64,000 nt of DNA from Chelydra serpentina. Its lineage: Eukaryota > Chordata > Testudines > Chelydridae. This document shows, in pieces, positions 1 through 11,439 of this stretch (its first letter is position 1; the number at the start of each line of letters is the position of its first letter). The notes beneath the pieces are model-generated. The model was given only the letters and a program-made list of their open reading frames with translations, made no database searches and was not told the origin of the DNA. The position numbers and the translations under genes are program-made. The stretch lies in assembly GCA_037349315.1 (NCBI GenBank), contig JBAIAC010000068.1, forward strand, positions 21,233,001 to 21,297,000, in the 5' to 3' direction.

Positions 1-1240
1 TGTATTGTGGATAAGCCCTAAGTTGTAATTGAACCTGGGTGTGTGGCTGATCCTTTGGGATTGGAAGAACCTTTTCTTTTATATGATGAAATAAGATTTT
101 CAGTAATCATCATTCCATCTGACATGTGTTTGGATGGAGGCCGGAGGCTGGGCACTTCAAGGGAACTGCGTTGTTTGGACTTCATAGTAACCAGTGAGAT
201 ACTATAGAAGCTGTTTTGTGCTGGCTTGGTAAATCTAAATATTGGAATATCCACCAGCTTTTGGGGTTCGTCTGCCTCGTTCTGTTGGCAGTTCACCGTA
301 ATTGAGTGACCTCAGCTGGCTCCCACGGGCAGCATTGTCACTGCTATACCCTTATTAGTGAAACATGGAATTTCTATCCATAGAGATTCTATAATAAGAT
401 TTTAACTATATTTGACTCTGCTTTTCTTTCACAAATAGTGCCACTCCCCCACCAACACAATCTATTCTGTCTATCCTATATATTTCCCCCTCCTCACCCC
501 ACACACAAGGATGTTAAATTTAATTATATTTTGTACATTAATCTATGTATTCAGGAAGGTACCAGTTGTGTAAGTAAAAGATGATGGCATGTAAACAGAT
601 TTTTTTGCAGCAAAATGAACTACAGTTATGTTAGTAGCAGAAACCACCGAGACCACTTTCTTCGTATAAGGGTTTGGCATGGAGTCCAGTTATGACAACA
701 GGTCTTTAGTCTGTGTTATCTATAGTACTTGCGGGGCAAAGTGTAATCTACTTGTGGCACTCAGAAATAAATAAACTCTTACTGCTAGTTCTTGTGGATT
801 ATCATAAGATTGTTTTGAAATAATTTTGTCTTGGAAGGAGGTGAAGGGAGTCATGCTGAAATGTCTTGCAGACTTGCTACAAAAGTCAAAAAGTGTCTCT
901 TATCCTCCTTTCAGAGAGCGGATATAATTGTAGGCAACTGCTCAAAAAGTCAAGTACTAGTTAGAATTCTCTTAGAGGATTTTTAAAAATACAGGAGGAG
1001 GGGGAAGTTCCCCTCTAGAGTAATTTGGCCTTAATGACAGCATATATAGATGTATTTTACTGTGACCATAGCTTTGTAAAGGAAGGACCCTGTTTTTTAC
1101 TGAAGCAGAAGGAAATTCTTCTGTAGAACATGAGAATAGGATAAAAAAAGAAGCAATCCCTTAAACTACCTTTGCAAATGCTTTCATTTACAAGTATTAA
1201 ATTTATGGTGCATGGAATCTAGATAGTTCTGCAAATAAGC
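1..1240. other. No recognisable gene or repeat
   Basis: AT-rich DNA with short frames only and no splice-bounded exon that I can support. It may hold old, unrecognised repeat relics. Confidence 0.3.
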
Positions 1241-1244
1241 CTAT

Positions 1245-1376
1245 CAGCCAGATTGGACGTTTTTCTAAAAGATCGGCTCTAGGAATTACTTTGGGAAAGT
1301 TGTATGGCTTGTGTTAAACAGGAGGTCAGACTAGAGGATCACAACGGTCCCTTCTGATCTTGGCATCTATGAACTA
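1245..1376 (+). mobile_element. CR1 LINE 3' end fragment
   Basis: The stretch reads like the CR1 3' terminal region: a 'ggcttgtgtta..caggaggtcagactaga' block, then 'ggtcccttctgatcttgg' and an ATCTATGA end. The same block recurs at 39856-39965 and 53925-53992. CR1 copies are usually 5'-truncated by incomplete reverse transcription, which explains a lone 3' end. No coding part remains. Confidence 0.75.
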
Positions 1377-1439
1377 GAGCTAGTCAAAAAATGTTCAACA
1401 ATTTTTTCCCCATTGAAACTGAAGTGTTTCATGGACATG

Positions 1440-1690
1440 TATCAGTTTCAACAGAGAGACAGCCAGCCCTAGGAAATCCAATAGCCTGAGGGTTTGGTCA
1501 CTCTCTCTCTCAATTTGTCCTATTGGAGCTGGTCCAATTTGTGTAAATAATTACCTAGTGATGGGGAGAGACAGATTGAGCCCAACTCTGTAATCCAGGG
1601 AATAGGGCACTCATGTGGGATGTTGGAGATCCAGGTTCCAGTCCCTGCTCCAAATCAGGCGGAACAGGAACTTGAGTCTCCCACACAGGA
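1440..1690. repeat. tRNA-like inverted-repeat element, copy 1
   Basis: It holds a tRNA B-box-like phrase (gatccaggttccagtccctg, about 1629-1648) followed by an opposite-facing partner (ggaacaggaacttgagtctc, about 1662-1681). It also shares 'ctctctcaat' and 'gtgtaaataatt' segments with the element at 10130-10405. The likely origin is a tRNA-related SINE half duplicated in inverse orientation. The family name is not known to me. Confidence 0.5.
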
Positions 1691-2424
1691 AAACTGATAT
1701 TTCTAGAAGCGTGAATGATGAGTGATAGTAGCACGAGAGTCTTTGGGCCAGCTACCAAGCAGAAAAAGTAACTGTCGTGTGGTCCATCTTTTGTAGGCCC
1801 AAGAGCATCATCTTGTTCGGAGCTTGACAACTTGGGAAATGGGGAAGTTGGAACTGACCTGGAACATAGCCCTCTAAATGCCCGCTGCCCAGAAACCCCA
1901 ACTTTCCAAACCACTACTTTCTGGAGGCTTCATCTCTTTCTTCCTAACTTCAGAGATCTGAGTCTATTTTGTGATGTCAGACTAATGATCTGGATATGGT
2001 ATTGTATGTGTGTTGCTTATAGAACAATTTCCTCTTTATCTCATTGACTATAGTGTTGTCATAAATGATGAGACTTTTAGTCACGTTGCTAAGAATAGCG
2101 GAGTAGTTAAGTAATCATAGACCATAGAAGTTTATTACTCATTGACCATAAAGGTTTATTAGTGCAAACAAGTCAAAACAAACCAATGGGAAGGTCAGGT
2201 ATGTACACTTATTTTATTTAATATCCGAAATATGGTCCTGAAATAAAGCCATAGAGCTGAACATTCCTAAACTTCAGGATGGGAGAATGTTTTTCAAAAT
2301 CCAGATCAGGATCCAAACATCTCACATGTATCCTATGTCTGTAATGGGCTAACTGAAAAATCTAGATCAGGACAATCCCAAACTATTAGCACTGTTACAG
2401 CAGTGCTTAGAGACTCCAAACCAT
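1691..2424. other. No recognisable gene or repeat
   Basis: Mixed-composition sequence. The open frames here (for example about 1555-1914 on the minus strand) have no recognisable domain and overlap repeat sequence. Confidence 0.3.
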
Positions 2425-2572
2425 TGTGCTCTCATTGTGCTAGGCACTGTGCGTACATATGCACTGTCCCAAAAAGCTCACAATGTGAACAGCCAATGGA
2501 AAAGAGTGAGAGAAAGGAAGTGTTATCTCTATTTTTCAGCTGGGGAACTAAACCACAGAGTAATTTAGTGAT
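2425..2572 (-). mobile_element. MIR/L2-type retroelement relic
   Basis: On the plus strand the order is 'gtgctaggcactgtg', then 'aaaaagctcacaatgtga', then 'ttttcagctggggaacta'. This is the reverse of the MIR/L2 pattern, in which a pre-tail block is followed by 'agcgcctagcac'. It is an old amniote-wide repeat, here directly beside a CR1 copy. Confidence 0.6.
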
Positions 2573-4395
2573 TTACTCAACTCCAGGACCAGAGGGGATT
2601 CACCTAGGGTGACCAGACATTCCGATAAAATCAGGACCGTCCCGATTTTTCATCTTTTGTCCCACGTCCCGACCGATTGGTCAGGGCGCCTTTTGTCCCG
2701 ATTTCCGGTGGTCTTCTGTTTTTTTTGCTCAACAACTTCGGGCGGGAAGTCCCGATTTTCGGGTCTTCTCATCTGGTCACCCTAGATTCACCCAAGAGTT
2801 CTGAAAGAACTCAACTATGAAATTGCAGAACTATTAACTGTGGTATGTAACCTAGCAAGTCAGTCTCTATACCAGACAACTGGAGGGTAGCTAATGTAAC
2901 ACCTAGTTTAAAAAAAGGCTCCAGTAGCAATCCTGGCAATTATAGGCTAGTAAGCCTAACTTCAGTACCAGGCAAACTGGTTGAAACAACAGTAAATAAC
3001 AAAATTATCAGACACATAGATAAACATGATATATTGGGGGAGAATCAACACTGCTTTTGTAAAGGGAAATCATGCCTCACCAGTCTATTACAATTCTTTT
3101 ACGGAGTCAACAAGCATGTAGAAAAGGTGATTCAGTTAAAGTGTAGTTGGACTTTCAGAAAGCCTTTGACAAGGTCCCTCACCAAAGGCTCTTAAGCAAA
3201 TAAGGAGTCCTGGGATAAGAGGAAAGTTCCTCACGTGGATCAGTAACTGGTTAAACGATAGGAAACAAAGGATAGGAATAAATGGACAGTTTTCACGGTG
3301 GAGAGTGGTAAATAGAAGGTCCCACAAGGATCTGTACCGGGACCTGTGCTAGTCAACATATTCATAAATGTTCTGGAAAAAGGGGTGAACAGTGAGGTGC
3401 AAAAATTTTGCAGTCGATACAAAATTATTCAAGGAAGTTAAATCCAAAGCTGACTGTGAAGAGTTACAAAGGGATCTCACAAAACTGGGTGACTGGTCGA
3501 CAAAATGGCAGATGAAATTCAATGTTGATAAGTGCAAAGTAATGTGTATAGGAAAAAATAATCCCAACTATACATACAAAATTATGGGATCTAAATTAGA
3601 TGTTACCACTCAAGAAAGGTCTTGGAGTCACTGTGGATAGTTCTCTGAAAATATCTGTTTCAATCTGCAACAGCAGTCAAAAAAGCTATCAGGAAAAGGA
3701 TTGATAATACAACAGAAAATAGCATAGTGCCTCTATATAATTCCATGGTATGATCACTGCATGCAGTTCTGGTCACCCCATCTCAAAAAAGATATATTAA
3801 AAGTGGAAAAGATGCAGAAAAGGGCAACAAAAATTATTAGGGGTGTGGAACAGCTTCCATATGAGGAGAGATTAAAAATACTGGTACTGTTCAATTTAGA
3901 AAAGAGACAGCTGAGAGGGGATATGCTAAAGGTGTATAAAATCATGATTGGTGTAGAGAAAGTGAATAAGGAAGTGTTATTTACCCCTTGACAGAACACA
4001 AGAACTAGGGGTCACCCGATGAAATTAATAGGCAGCGGGTTTAAACCAAACAAAAGGAAGTTCTTCTTCACACAACGTACAGTTAACCCGTGAAACTCAT
4101 TGCCATGGGGTGTTGCAAAGGCCAAAACTATGAATGGGTTCAAAAAAGATTAGATATGTTCATGAAGGATAGGTCCACCAATGGCTATTAGACAAGATGG
4201 TCAGGATGCAACCCCATACTCTGGTGTCCCTAAACCTCTGACTGCCAGATGCTGGGACTGTCCAATAGGGAATGAATGACTTGATAATTATCCTGTTCTG
4301 TTCTTTCCTTCTGAAGTATCTGGCACTGTCTACTGTCAGCAGAAAGGATGCTGGGCTAGATGGAGCATTTGTCTGACCCAGTGTGGCCATTCTTA
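2573..4395 (+). pseudogene. CR1 LINE reverse-transcriptase relic, split by a hAT
   Basis: This is a decayed CR1 ORF2 copy. A segment matching the start of the RT domain (SPGPxxIHPR-type) begins before 2605 and resumes at 2785-2793 after a hAT insertion. Later pieces include an NPGNYRLVSLTS-like block (2930-2965), AFDKVPHQRL (3160-3190) and LVNIFIN (3350-3370), in shifting frames. The catalytic FADD box reads FAVD (about 3408-3419), so the first aspartate is lost. The C-terminal part lies at 3760-3990 and the 3' untranslated end closes near 4395 with 'cttatgttcttat'. Frameshifts and stops make it non-functional. Confidence 0.9.
2605..2784. mobile_element. hAT-type MITE, GGGTGACCAG family, copy A
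   Basis: The element is 180 bp. Its ends are TAGGGTGACCAGA and TCTGGTCACCCTA, an inverted pair, flanked by a perfect 8-bp duplication GATTCACC (2597-2604 and 2785-2792). The interior is built from repeated 'gtcccgattt' phrases. The 8-bp duplication indicates the hAT superfamily. It has no coding capacity and sits in the RT region of a CR1 copy. Confidence 0.9.
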
Positions 4396-5111
4396 TGTTC
4401 TTATTGTATTGTGGGCTACAGGCATGGAGGGGAAGGGGAAGGGAAGTTTGTGTGTTAGATGGTATTGCTTAGCTAGTCAGGATTTAGGTGAAATGGTTAA
4501 TGGATGCATTAACAGCATTAAAGGAAAACTTGAAACAGTACATAATGGTCTTGCAAATACAGAGATGGGCAAATCAGTTTCTATAAAATAAATGGCCTGA
4601 ATAAAAAACATTTTTCTGGCTATGAAAATATTTGGTTTTTGCCCCTCACCTTCTCCCCCACCCCTGATTCCTGTCTCCCTCCACACACACGTTTTTCTTT
4701 TTGCTGCTGCCTGTGAACTCTCTTGTTTTAGCCCAGACCAGAAAAGGAAGTACCTGAAATACCATGGATGAGGTATTTCTGGCTCAGCTGGAAGCAAGAA
4801 ATGCTGTAGATTTATTCCAAGTGGCTTCCCTCATGAGATTTCCAGCCCAACTTTGCACTCTGAAGTGGTTCAGAGAGTCTGAATAAGCGTCTGAGCTGCC
4901 GGGTGCTCATCTGAACAGAGCTGAGTCTCTGAATCTTGGGAGGTTTGTGCATCACTAATCATGTCCTCTTACAGCTCAGCCACAGTGTGATGAGGGATGG
5001 AGTCTTCCCTAGGGATGAGTGCTGTGCCAGAGGAGCAAAAGCCCGGGCCTACTAATCAAGGCCAGCTCTCTTACATGACAACCTGCCAGCCACTAAGCAA
5101 GCTTCTTTCTT
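4396..5111. other. No recognisable gene or repeat
   Basis: Includes a pyrimidine-rich patch near 4640-4700. The small frames at 4409-4591 and 4477-4797 lack domains and splice context. Confidence 0.3.
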
Positions 5112-5114
5112 TAA

Positions 5115-5399
5115 GGGTATATCTATACTTACCCGTCGCGTTGGAGGCGCGGGATCTATGTTCTGGGTTCGATTTATCGCGTCTTGTCAAGACGCGATAA
5201 ATCGAACCAGGAAGTGCTCCCTCGTCGACGCTGGTAATCCAGCTCGACGAGTGGAGTAGGCAGAGTCGACGGGGGAGCCTGCGCGCCGCGTCTGGACCAC
5301 AGGTAAGTTCGAACTAAGGTACTTCGACTTCAGCTACGTTATTAACGTAGCTGAAGTTGCGTATCTTAGTTTGACGGGGGGGTTAGTGTAGACCTGGGC
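5115..5399 (-). mobile_element. Three-hairpin MITE, Harbinger-like, copy C
   Basis: The element is 285 bp with short terminal inverted repeats (AGGTCTACACT-type) and a TAA duplication on both sides (5112-5114 and 5400-5402). It is in opposite orientation to the copies at 14122 and 25265. Inside is a perfect 43-nt palindrome at 5166-5208 (21-nt arms around one base) and a second long hairpin at 5309-5374. It is strikingly CpG-rich beside AT-rich flanks. TWA duplications are typical of PIF/Harbinger transposons. No reading frame of its own. Confidence 0.8.
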
Positions 5400-5402
5400 T
5401 AA

Positions 5403-6784
5403 GTTTAAGAAAGAACAGGATAATTATTCCAGCTGGGTCCAAACCAAAACCTGGGATCCAAGCAGCCACAAAGCACCTCTAACTTTGAACCCTAAGCCCC
5501 TGCCACTAATTGGATTTATAAAAGGCTGAAATTCCTACAGAAGAAGGGGTGGATGAGTTACGGTGTAGATTAGACAGGAGAGGCAAGATGTCTGTTAGTT
5601 ACCATACATGTACTAAGAGTTTAAATATTCTAATTGAGCACAGTTCCAACCTTATTCATCAGAAATCATGCAGACAGCATGGAAACTTTATATCTAAGCC
5701 TTGCAAATGTATCCAAATGCTGCTCATGTAATAAGTCCCAAAGCTTTACTCACCTGAGTAAAACAAGAAGAATTTGGCTTTTAAAGCAAGCAGATTCTCT
5801 GCTTTGAAGACCCTGCAGTCTATGTCCATTTCTCTATATAACTTCTATTTGGAAACGCTAGGAGAGAAAGGAAAACTACAGCCTATTAAAGTTATTTATG
5901 CTCCATTTGATGGGGATAGGAAGGATTCTTTTCTGCATGTCATTCAGGTAACTAAGTCTAGACAGGAGTGAATGAGTTATTTGGACTGCTGGGTCACATT
6001 CTCCCTTAAGTTCTTCTTAGCAGGGGAGTTAACTTTGCATTATTCCAGATATGTCTGTTGCTTTGCAGGCAAACACAAAAGCAGGCTCAGAGACCCAACT
6101 AAGGTTGGCTCAAGGATACAACCTTATGCTAGATAATCAATTTTCTTTACAAAGAGGCATCTACAAGGTTGGGAAACGCTGTGACTGTAATGAGCTGTCA
6201 TGTCACAGCAAGTTAAGTATAGTTCAGGAATTGGAAGGTTCTCCTGGAGAGCTGGTAGCTGGAGTCAAAGAGATTCCCTCTCTGGGGACATAGCAAACAC
6301 TCCGTGTTTATACTACAAACTGATATGTGAGGACATGAAACACTGTTGTACTGTATGCAGGTTATCATGACCCATCAAAGCACCCGTCTTCTCCATGGGA
6401 TCCTTTGCAGGGTAACTGCATTCATTAACAGGAAGATCTCTCTGCCTTGTGTGTGTAAACAGGAGCAACAGTTTCTATGGTGATAGATGCAATATGATAA
6501 ACAAACTGGGGTAAAGATAAGGTAAATAAGAGAGAAAGAAGACAGCAGACAGCGAATTCTACCTCCCTGCAGTGTAAATGTTGTGGAGTAACTGGAAAAA
6601 GACACCTTTCTGACAGCACAAGTGGAATTCTAAGACTCTAAAAGAGTAGATACTGAACTTTAGGATTTTTAAAGAGTCCTGCAATATATTGTACTGTATG
6701 AAAAATCCAACCGGCTGACTATTTGACAACGGTTAGACCACTGGTGTGCTGAGATCACTGCCCATCATGCTGACCAGCATTGTC
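5403..6784. other. No recognisable gene or repeat
   Basis: AT-rich DNA. The small frames (5549-5731, 5774-5971, 6051-6293) have no recognisable domain. I see no promoter or exon structure. Confidence 0.3.
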
Positions 6785-6955
6785 ATTGTTTCTTTGTGTA
6801 TCTGTGTCTGTCTCCAGCTGTTGTCGCTTCTCTTACATTGTAAGCTCTTTGGGGGCAGGTCCTGTCTTTTTGTTCTGTTTGTGCATGGCCTTCGATAATG
6901 GGGCCATGGTCCATGACCGGGGCTCCTCAGTGCTACCATTAAACTAAAATAATAA
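6785..6955 (+). mobile_element. L2/MIR-like 3' end
   Basis: Contains 'ttgtaagctctttgggggca', 'ctgtctttttgttctg', 'ccatgaccggggctcctcag' and an 'aataataataa' tail. The same ordered phrases recur at 55590-55735 and, in part, at 8270-8345 and 19565-19632. Probably the shared 3' end of an old LINE/SINE pair. Confidence 0.6.
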
Positions 6956-7029
6956 TAACACCTACCCACTATTTTGTTGACTCATTTTGGGACTCAACAA
7001 TGAAGACTTCTAATGATAATCTAGATAAG

Positions 7030-8135
7030 AAAATTCATGAATGATCTAGAAAAGAAAGCCAACAACATGGCAGTGACATAGTCAGAGGATGCTAAGTCCT
7101 GAGGAGCTGTAAGCACTTGTGAGAATAGAGAAATAAACAACGTAATCAAGAGAGATTAGAAACATAGGAGGAAAATGAAAGTCTAGAGGTGGTAAGAGAA
7201 TGTTTTCTTTCCCACTGTTACAGGCAATTTCAACTTTTCATCAAAAAAAATTCTGCCAAAAACTTTGTTTTTTTGTGATGAGTGAATTTAGTTTAAACTA
7301 AATGGAAGAGTAAACAAAAATAGGTCTACAGCTAATGTCCTTGATTTCAGAAGGGCAAACTTAAAAAAATTAAGGGAAGTGGACTCCAAACTCAAGGATG
7401 TGAGGGTGGAGGATTGGAATTACTTTGTCAAAGTTGTAGAATTTATCTGAAATCTGCACCCCAAGCAAGGGGAATAAAATCCTAGGGAAGGGTTGAAGAC
7501 CAAACTGGAAGAGCAAGCATCTCAAACAGGTTATTATGAGAATGTGGAAAGTCTATATAGAATGGAGGAAGGAATGTATCAGCAAGGAAAGCTACCTTTT
7601 GGAGGTCAGAAAGTGTATTGAAAAAGTAAGAACTGCCAAAGGCCAAGCTGAGTTGGACCTTGTAAATTAATTTAAAATCAGGAATAAAAGGCTCTTTAGC
7701 CATATCAATAAAAAGAAAACAAGGGAATAAGTTAAGGAAATACAACCTAGATGGAGCTATGATAAGGTGGGTTCGTAACCGGTTCGAAAACCATTCCCAG
7801 AGAGTAGTTATCGTTGCTTATGAAATACGTGGCAATTCATTTAGTGTTATTCACTTGCTTCATGGAAATTAGTGTTTTGCATAAAAGTAGCAAGCAGGAA
7901 GATGTTCAATGGTGTTCAGCAATAAAAAAAACACCATTGATAAAAGAGGGCCAGAGCTTTATTAATAACGGCCATAAACTGCAAATATGAACCTGCGGAC
8001 GCTGCAGGTAAACAAACCGTCCTGGCCTGCCAGTGGATTTCCCTGACAGGCCACGTGCCAAAGGTTGCCAATCCCTGGACTAGATGATCATGATGGTTCT
8101 TTCAGGCCTTAAAGTCTATGAGTTTGAGACCAAAT
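7030..8135 (+). pseudogene. CR1 LINE relic in several pieces
   Basis: Fragments in CR1 sense order, but rearranged: an 'ttcatgaatgatctagaaaa' RT piece (7035-7055), the linker between endonuclease and RT (about 7310-7745), a 'aaggtgggttcgtaacc' RT piece (7756-7817), then the 3' tail (8085-8132). The first piece belongs downstream of the later ones in an intact CR1, so this is at least two copies or a rearranged one. A hAT end lies between the last two pieces. Not functional. Confidence 0.65.
7975..8084. mobile_element. hAT right-end fragment
   Basis: 'cctgcggacgctgcaggtaa' is followed by 'gccaaaggttgccaatccct'. This is the end of a hAT family whose terminus is CAGGGRTYGGCAACC-like on the other strand. 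The left terminus is not identified. It abuts a CR1 3' tail. Confidence 0.55.
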
Positions 8136-8345
8136 GGGAGAAAGGAAGTGGTATTATGCCCATCTTAGAGATGGGGAACTGAGGCGCAGAGCGATTATGA
8201 TTTACCGAAAGTCAAACCCAGCTTTCCTGGGTCCCAGCCCAATGTGTTCGCCACAAGTCCTTCCCTCTTCAGTAATATGTGTATTTGCAGTGCCTAGCAC
8301 AGTGGGGCTCTGATCTCACTTGGCCTCTCTAGATGTTGTACTAAT
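8136..8345 (-). mobile_element. MIR-type relic plus L2-like tail
   Basis: 'attatgcccatcttagagat', 'ggggaactgaggcgcagagc' and 'cctgggtcccagcc' are the reverse of a MIR element. Downstream, 'gtgcctagcacagtggggct' and 'actaatgataaata' resemble the plus-strand L2-like tail at 6785-6955, so two old repeats are probably joined. Confidence 0.6.
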
Positions 8346-9440
8346 GATAAATACTATTGAAGATAAGGGAAGTTTTGAATGAGTGAGGACTGAAGTATTT
8401 AGCCTTCTGCCACCAGGGTCTTATACTTACTCTTACCCTACTGAAGAGAAGGGAAGCTAAGCCACTGCAGTATCTTCCAAAAAAGAAAAGGGAGCTTTTA
8501 ATTGTGGTAATTTTTTCTTCCACAGACTGTCGGACTCTAAGATATCAATATGGGCAGCTTCGAGGCTAGTTCTTTAATCCTGAGTGATCGAGGGAGCGCA
8601 GCATGTTTCACAAGCAAGCCTGGAGGGTAGTGTTCACTTGAGTTCAAATCTGAATCACCAAGGTAACACAATGGCAAACCAATTTCAGCGCAAGTCTAAA
8701 GAGATGACATTAAGATGTCATGACAATGGCAAAGTGATGCCACTGCAGATCTGGGGACAGGACTGCCGTGTTGAGAGGATGGGAAAATCTGTCAGTGGGA
8801 GCTGCGGGACAGTTTAAAAAAGGAAAAAAAACCTTCAAGTCACTTAAATACTAAGTGCCATATTTTCAGCTAGGCCCAAGGAGCATAGATGCAGCTGAGG
8901 AAGGAAGTACGTAGGAGTCCTTTGCGCTTTCTAATCCTAAACCTAGTTCTGTATCAGCCCACTCGCTGCATGGATCAGAGCAAGCCAGGCAGTTCCAAGG
9001 AACTAGGGGGTGTGCATTGCAGTGAGAGCCGTGCACTCCTAGCGGATTGCAGGTTTCTAGCAACTTTATTTTATAACTATAATACATTTTACCTGCTTGC
9101 ACAATGCCTTAGGTTCCTGAGCCAGGTAAGGGGCAATTGGATAAGAATACAACAAAATAGATACTAATACTATTAATATAGTGCCGTGAATAAATACCAT
9201 GCTGTGCAGAAGCATATCTTGTGCCAAACTGATAACAAGCCTGCTCCTGTTTTGAAGAATTTACAGTGTAACGATCAGAGCAGCACGGTATTGCACAGGA
9301 CAAATGCAGGGAAGCATTTGGGAACAGTATCTGGGCTATTTCACAGAACAGGTGGATTCCTTGGAAATGTTTATAGAAAGGGCACTCGGTGAATGTTAAC
9401 CAAGAGCTTTTTGCTTCGGAAGACATGAAAGGAGGAATAA
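8346..9440. other. No recognisable gene or repeat
   Basis: Unique-looking sequence. Frames at 8584-8817, 8889-9167 and 9109-9426 have no domain, signal peptide or exon borders that I can defend. Confidence 0.3.
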
Positions 9441-9442
9441 TT

Positions 9443-9548
9443 ATGGGCCAGAGTCTTAGCTGATGTAAATCAACATTGGTCCATTGGCTTCAGTGGTTCT
9501 CACTCAGTTGGTGGAACTACACTGATTTGCACTATCTGAGGAGCTATG
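9443..9548. repeat. Palindromic MITE relic, 'gatgtaaatca' family
   Basis: Arms 'cagagtcttagctgatgtaa' and 'tgatttgcactatctgagga' are imperfect inverted copies around a 'ccattggcttcagtgg' centre. This is a common amniote palindromic repeat form. Similar decayed pieces occur near 43480-43570, 48600-48670 and 52725-52915. Confidence 0.5.
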
Positions 9549-9699
9549 CTGGAAATAGACCGGGGAGATGATGGGGAATGCTCAATCGAGTGAAATGTAA
9601 GGAATGGGATAGCAGATAGGAGGAACAGAGAGCAGGTATAACCTACTGGTTGTGTTGTGTCTCCGATCCACAAAGAAGGGGAGTCTGTTAAAGCCCCCG

Positions 9700-9762
9700 C
9701 TACAGAGGCTGACTGTTTAACTCAAGCTGTGGAGGTCCCTGTTTCAATCGCCAGTGTCAGTC
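9700..9762 (+). repeat. tRNA-derived SINE fragment
   Basis: 'ctgtttaactcaagctgtgg' followed by 'aggtccctgtttcaatcgcc' resembles tRNA A-box and B-box blocks, as in the fuller copy at 43225-43345. Confidence 0.4.
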
Positions 9763-10017
9763 AAGATGGCAGCCATCATCTAGTTATAGACCGGGGGTGG
9801 AGATAAAATATTAGCCACAACTGCAGCTCTACTCTGTCAGCTTCTGCGCATCTTTGGTTGCAGCACAGCACTAATTCCATTCTGAACGGAGGCTGAGTGC
9901 TTTCTGCGTAGCTTGGAAACATATAGATTAATGTGGCTGGGTCTTTTGTTTTTCTTTTACATCTTTGACATCGACATTATAGTGCAGTAGAAGAATCTTG
10001 AATAGAGTAGCCCAGTA

Positions 10018-10562
10018 GAGCTGGGTGGGAAATCCTGACCCACGAAACTTTTTGACATGGCAAAAATGTGCCCACTCTGCAGCGCGACGAACCTGAAACC
10101 TTAAGAACTTTTAGGTGAAATATCAGAGATTAGGAGCCCGGAATAGCCAATAGCCTGGTCAGGGAATTCACATGGGATGTGAGAGACTTATGTTCCAGAC
10201 CCTGCTCCGCTACTCTCCTATATTGTCCTGCAGAGTGTTTTGACTAACAGGCAAGGGTCTATTCTGGGATGGATCTCTCTCAATCTCTCCTGTTGAAATT
10301 GTTCCACGTTGTGTAAATAATTCAATATTCATTGGAGCAGGGACTTGCACCTGGGTCTCCCACATCCTAAGTGAGTGTCCTACCCCCCAGCTTATTCTAT
10401 AGTAGGCTCTTGGATTTTAACCAGAAATTCCATCCTGGGCCAGAAAAATACTTCCTGATGAATGTTTAACTGAGACTGATACATTCGTGTGAAAAATCTG
10501 TTTAATCAGCCTTTTCCTACCAAAAAAAAAATGTTTCATCAAAAAATTCCTGACCAGCTCTA
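10018..10562. mobile_element. 'GAGCTGGTCAG' MITE interrupted by another repeat
   Basis: Ends 'gagctgggtgggaaatcctg' and 'ttcctgaccagctct' are inverted and similar to the MITE at 54558-54906. The interior is interrupted by the tRNA-like inverted repeat at 10130-10405. Superfamily not established. Confidence 0.45.
10130..10405. repeat. tRNA-like inverted-repeat element, copy 2
   Basis: A left arm 'gggatgtgagagacttatgt' and a right arm 'cacctgggtctcccacatcc' face each other about 150 bp apart, each resembling the 3' half of a tRNA gene with a B-box. Related to 1440-1690. Confidence 0.55.
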
Positions 10563-10936
10563 TTCATAAGCAATCTTATGGTATCAAGCTAATGTACAGG
10601 AACATTGGATTCAAAAGCTAAATAAGTAGAAAGACTTGCTTTTTGGCACCCGTGTGATTATTATAAGTAAGGCCCTACCAAATGCATGGCCATGAAAAAC
10701 ATGTCACTGACACAATAAGCCCTCCCCCGGTAAATCTAGCTATTGGAGGGGTAGGGAGGGGGAGGAGCATGGTTGGGGGGCACCCCAGCCGGGGTCTCCT
10801 ATCATTGCCCGGCCTCCAGCTGCTAATCCCCAGGCTGGACTTACTCTTCTCCTGCACAGCCGCTCTCAGGGGGAGATCGGACCCATCTCTGTGTACCTCC
10901 CCCTGCTGCAGGAAACTCAGGAGTAGCAGCTAGAAG

Positions 10937-11093
10937 TAGGGTGACCAGACATCCTGATAAAATCCCGATTTTTCCTCCTTTCTCCCGCATCGGGACGTCA
11001 TTTTTTTCCTGCTCGGACAAGTCCGTCGGGGGTTTGTTTGTTTTTTTGCTCGGACAAGTCCCGATTTTTGGGTCCTTCCATCTGGTCACCCTA
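10937..11093. mobile_element. hAT-type MITE, GGGTGACCAG family, copy B
   Basis: The element is 157 bp, TAGGGTGACCAG...CTGGTCACCCTA, flanked by GCTAGAAG (10929-10936) and GCTAGGAG (11094-11101), a 7/8 match. The interior repeats 'gctcggacaagtc' twice, so it is not identical to copy A. Confidence 0.85.
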
Positions 11094-11439
11094 GCTAGGA
11101 GCCCCTAACTGGGGTGCTCCCAGCAGCATGGGAGAGAGATCAGACCCACCTTCAGGAACTTCCTGCAACTGCAGGAAGCTCTGTGACTACTGCCTTCAGA
11201 GCCCAGCTCTGAATGCAGCCCAGAAATGTGGGTGGCAATCCTGCAGCTTCCCTACAACAACTTTGCAATTCCCCTCAATCCCTTTTTGGGTTGGAACCCC
11301 CACGGTTACAACACCATGAAATCACAGATGTAAAGGTCTGAATTCATGAAATTAACCAATTTTCAATCCTCTGGCTGTGAAATTGACCAGAATGGACTGT
11401 GAATTTGGTCGGGCCCTAATTATAAGAGTTCATAGACTC

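Noticed and set aside
5166..5208. Perfect 43-nt palindrome as a rho-independent terminator or operator
   Set aside because: The context is a eukaryotic MITE with TAA duplications and copies elsewhere in the window; no T-tract and no adjacent gene.
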